Assembly: GCF_018614075.1 (NCBI RefSeq)
Contig: NZ_JAGGOZ010000074.1
Coordinates: 1 to 64,000 of the forward strand
Origin: Streptomyces sp. ISL-94
GTDB lineage: Bacteria > Actinomycetota > Actinomycetes > Streptomycetales > Streptomycetaceae
Reading direction: 5' to 3'
Length of the DNA: 64,000 nucleotides
Each line of letters starts with the position of its first letter. Within the stretch, counting starts at the first letter, position 1. The notes below the pieces were generated by a model, which saw only the letters and a program-made list of their open reading frames with translations, was not told the DNA's origin and made no database searches. A program made the translations under genes and the position numbers. Positions 61,492 through 64,000 of this stretch are shown here, in pieces.

Positions 61492-62181
61492 TCAGTGCTG
61501 GTAGCCGTAGACGCCGCGCGACTGGTCGCGCACGAGACGGCCCTGTTCGAGTTCGATGACGCGCTTGCGCATCTGGTCCACGATCTGCTGGTCGTGCGTC
61601 GCCATGATGACGGTGGTGCCGGTCCGGTTGATCCGGTCCAGCAGCTTCATGATGCCGACGGAGGTCTGCGGATCGAGGTTGCCGGTGGGCTCGTCCGCGA
61701 TCAGCAGGGCGGGGCGGTTGACGAAGGCGCGGGCGATGGCCACGCGCTGCTGCTCACCGCCGGAGAGCTCGCCGGGCATCCGGTCCTCCTTCCCGCCGAG
61801 GCCGACCAGTTCGAGGACCTGCGGGACGGCCTTGCGGATTTCGCCGCGCGGCTTTCCGATGACCTCCTGCGCGAAGGCGACGTTTTCGGCCACCGTCTTG
61901 TTGGGCAGGAGGCGGAAGTCCTGGAACACGGTCCCCAGCTGGCGCCGCATCTGCGGGACCTTCCAGTTGGAGAGCTTGGCGAGGTCCTTGCCCAGGACGT
62001 GCACCTGGCCGTGGCTCGCCCGCTCCTCGCGCAGGATGAGCCGCAGGAAAGTGGACTTGCCGGAGCCGGAGGAGCCGACCAGGAAGACGAACTCGCCCTT
62101 CGCGATGTCGAGGGAGACATCTCTGAGTGCGGGGCGGTTCTGCTTCGGGTAGGACTTGGAGACGCTGTCGAATCGGATCAC
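61492..62181 (-). CDS. ftsE: Cell-division ATPase FtsE
   Basis: A 229-residue ABC ATPase. Walker A is GSSGSGKST, the signature LSGGEQQRVAIARA, and Walker B ALLIADEPTGNLD. Partner of FtsX. GTG 62181. Confidence 0.95.
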   Translation of the reverse strand: MIRFDSVSKSYPKQNRPALRDVSLDIAKGEFVFLVGSSGSGKSTFLRLILREERASHGQVHVLGKDLAKLSNWKVPQMRRQLGTVFQDFRLLPNKTVAENVAFAQEVIGKPRGEIRKAVPQVLELVGLGGKEDRMPGELSGGEQQRVAIARAFVNRPALLIADEPTGNLDPQTSVGIMKLLDRINRTGTTVIMATHDQQIVDQMRKRVIELEQGRLVRDQSRGVYGYQH

Positions 62182-62406
62182 GGGTGCACCACGGTCGCCG
62201 GGAGTAGGTGTGCGTGACCATACGCGAACGGGCGCGGGGTGTGGACCCGGCATCCGGACTTGCCCTATTTATCCCCTGGTCCCGGGCGGTCCGGGGTGTG
62301 ATTGACGGGACGGACCGCGCCGAACGCCGGTGAAGCTGGCACAGTGGTAGGGGGAACGGTCTCGTTCCCCGCTGCGTTGTAGAGATGGGGACGAGAGGAG
62401 GAGCGC

Positions 62407-62598
62407 ATGACATATGACCGGCTCGTGTGCGCGAACTGCGCCGCACCCGTGAGCCAGGGCCGCTGCCCTGTGTGCCGGGCGAACCGGGAGCGCCTCCAGC
62501 AGGAGGGCCCCTTCTCCGGCCTGAACCCCGTGGCGCTCATCGCGCTCATGGTGATCCTCGTGGCGGCTCTGGTACTGGTGGCCCAGCAGACCGCGTAG
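62407..62598 (+). CDS. Small zinc-ribbon membrane protein
   Basis: A 63-residue protein. An N-terminal zinc-ribbon (CANCAAP and CPVCRAN) is followed by one C-terminal transmembrane helix (PVALIALMVILVAALVLVAQ). GAGGAG lies 4 nt before the ATG. Function unknown. Confidence 0.78.
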   Translation: MTYDRLVCANCAAPVSQGRCPVCRANRERLQQEGPFSGLNPVALIALMVILVAALVLVAQQTA

Positions 62599-62634
62599 TC
62601 GCTCGCGTACCACGTACCGATCACACGCATGACG

Positions 62635-62667
62635 AAGGGTCCGGACACCGCTGGTGTCCGGACCCTT
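62635..62667. terminator. Bidirectional terminator
   Basis: Perfect 15-bp inverted repeat (62635-62649 and 62653-62667) with a 3-nt loop, between convergent genes. Confidence 0.85.
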
Positions 62668-62683
62668 CCTCACACGTGTGGGA

Positions 62684-63793
62684 CTACGCGGTCTGCTCCT
62701 GCTGCTTGCGCCAGCGGATGCCGGCCTCCAGGAAGCCGTCGATCTCGCCGTCGAGCACCGCCTGCGGGTTGCCGACCTCGAACTCCGTCCGCAGGTCCTT
62801 GACCATCTGGTACGGGTGCAGGACGTAGGACCGCATCTGGTTGCCCCAGGAGCTGCCGCCGTCCTTGAGGGCGTCCATCCTGGCCTGCTCCTCCTGGCGG
62901 CGCCGCTCCAGCAGCTTGGCCTGGAGCACGTTCATCGCGCTGGCCTTGTTCTGGATCTGCGAGCGCTCGTTCTGGCAGGAGACCACGATGCCGGTCGGGA
63001 GGTGCGTGATGCGCACCGCCGAGTCGGTCGTGTTGACGCCCTGGCCGCCGGGGCCGGAGGCGCGGTACACGTCGATGCGCAGCTCGCCCTCGTCGATCTC
63101 GACGTGGTCGCTGGACTCGACGACCGGCAGCACCTCGACGCCCGCGAAGGAGGTCTGGCGGCGGCCCTGGTTGTCGAAGGGGGAGATGCGCACGAGGCGG
63201 TGCGTGCCCTGCTCGACGGAGAGGGTGCCGTATGCGTACGGCGCCTTGACCACGAAGGTGGTCGACTTGATGCCGGCCTCTTCCGCGTACGAGGTCTCGT
63301 AGACCTCGGTCGGGTAGCCGTGGCGCTCGGCCCAGCGCAGGTACATGCGCTGGAGGCGCTCGGCGAAGTCGGAGGCGTCGACGCCGCCGGCCTCGGCGCG
63401 GATGTTGACCAGGGCCTCGCGCTCGGCGTACTCGCCGGACAGGAGGGTCCGGACTTCCATCTCGTCCAGCGCCTTGCGGACGGCGACCAGCTCGGCCTCC
63501 GCCTCGGCGAGGGTGTCCGCGTCCTCCATCTCCTGGGCCAGCTCGAAGAGGACCGCGAGGTCGTCGATGCGGCTGCGCAGGCTCTCGGTCTTGCGGACCT
63601 CGGCCTGGAGGTGCGAAAGCTTGCTCGTGATCTTCTGAGCGGCGTCCGGGTCGTCCCACAGGGACGGCGCGGCGGCCTGCTCCTCGAGCACGGCGATATC
63701 TGCCCTCAGCTTGTCGAGGTCCAGGACGGCCTCGATCGACCCCATGGTCGAGGAGAGGGACTTCAGCTCTTCGGATACATCGACGACTGCCAC
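62684..63793 (-). CDS. prfB: Peptide chain release factor 2
   Basis: A 369-residue RF2. The stop-codon tripeptide SPF is in RISPFDNQGRR, and GGQ in SGPGGQGVNTT. The reading frame is continuous, without the programmed +1 frameshift of E. coli prfB. GTG start with TACGCT 6 nt upstream, so probably leaderless. Confidence 0.95.
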   Translation of the reverse strand: MAVVDVSEELKSLSSTMGSIEAVLDLDKLRADIAVLEEQAAAPSLWDDPDAAQKITSKLSHLQAEVRKTESLRSRIDDLAVLFELAQEMEDADTLAEAEAELVAVRKALDEMEVRTLLSGEYAEREALVNIRAEAGGVDASDFAERLQRMYLRWAERHGYPTEVYETSYAEEAGIKSTTFVVKAPYAYGTLSVEQGTHRLVRISPFDNQGRRQTSFAGVEVLPVVESSDHVEIDEGELRIDVYRASGPGGQGVNTTDSAVRITHLPTGIVVSCQNERSQIQNKASAMNVLQAKLLERRRQEEQARMDALKDGGSSWGNQMRSYVLHPYQMVKDLRTEFEVGNPQAVLDGEIDGFLEAGIRWRKQQEQTA

Positions 63794-63884
63794 GGGTCCA
63801 GCGTAGCCGGTCCCCGGGCAAGGCCGTCCGGGCAGGCCGATTCACCCGTACTGGCGAGCGGTCGCACGGGCGTACGCTCACGGT

Positions 63885-63986
63885 ATGACCGTTCTCGTCG
63901 TCACGCGCCTCGTGAAGCGCCGCCATGTGGACCACATGCGGGTCACGACGACGGGCTGTCAGCCGCCGGACCATCCCCAAGCCTGA
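63885..63986 (+). CDS. Leader peptide for genes beyond the window
   Basis: A 33-codon ORF with KRRHVDHMRVTTTGC, the same signature as the cysO leader. -10 TACGCT (63873-63878) lies 6 nt before the ATG, so probably leaderless. The regulated gene lies off the right edge. A sulfur or cysteine link is likely but not shown. Confidence 0.6.
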   Translation: MTVLVVTRLVKRRHVDHMRVTTTGCQPPDHPQA

Positions 63987-64000
63987 TCCACACCGATCCG

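Noticed and set aside
62684..63793. Programmed frameshift in prfB
   Set aside because: The reading frame is uninterrupted from the GTG and no early in-frame stop is present.

Overview
This window is chromosomal DNA from a Streptomyces-type actinomycete. The evidence is very high G+C with G/C-biased third codon positions, an SsgA-like sporulation protein, a clpS-aosR-mec-cysO-cysM sulfur cluster, ftsEX-smpB-ssrA-prfB synteny, many GTG/TTG starts and many apparent leaderless starts. Most of it looks like conserved core chromosome, with one accessory-looking block at about 28.2-35.2 kb. I see no prophage, integrase, insertion sequence or CRISPR array.

Layout. At 0.3-5.0 kb (minus strand) lie clpS, an aosR-like DUF2017 gene, an amino-acid permease, then mec, a cysteine leader peptide, cysO and cysM; the cys genes make cysteine from a CysO thiocarboxylate. 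At 5.1-8.0 kb are two NAD-salvage genes (nicotinate phosphoribosyltransferase and nicotinamidase) separated by a repeat-rich gap. At 8.1-17.7 kb are a secreted M6 metalloprotease, two RDD membrane proteins, ssgG, a GlcD-type FAD oxidase and a TPR protein. At 18.0-23.7 kb are hppD (tyrosine catabolism) with a divergent Lrp/AsnC regulator, an ArsR-like regulator with a small protein and an MFS pump, a Lon-like membrane protease and an IclR regulator. At 24.0-28.0 kb are an SF2 helicase, a Doc-type toxin with a ribbon-helix-helix antitoxin, and an MFS pump.

At 28.2-35.1 kb an atypical class II tRNA-like gene is followed by a minus-strand operon. It encodes type VII secretion-associated proteins (WXG-type helical proteins, a mycosin-like protease, a large 777-residue protein and a lipoprotein), but no EccB/C/D/E core genes. 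At 35.2-40.5 kb is a three-subunit xanthine-dehydrogenase-like enzyme whose Fe-S subunit carries a disordered N-terminal extension of about 490 residues.

At 40.9-50.7 kb are a GH20 hexosaminidase, DUF3039, YqgE/AlgH, murA, HU, NAD-type malic enzyme, a probable standalone small RNA and a HelD-family ATPase. At 50.8-57.6 kb are a CGNR regulator, a GNAT enzyme, a nitrate/nitrite module (HemD-HTH regulator plus NarK) and a LysR/MFS pair. At 57.6-64.0 kb are a YefM/YoeB module, tmRNA, smpB, an S41 protease, ftsX, ftsE, a small zinc-ribbon membrane protein and prfB. A second leader peptide sits at the right edge.

The features most worth follow-up are the atypical tRNA, the orphan type VII secretion-associated operon, two leaderless leader peptides of the same family, a promoter-to-terminator small RNA at 48.06-48.20 kb, the C-terminal extension on CysO, and twelve start codons preceded at 6-7 nt by a TAnnnT -10 element.
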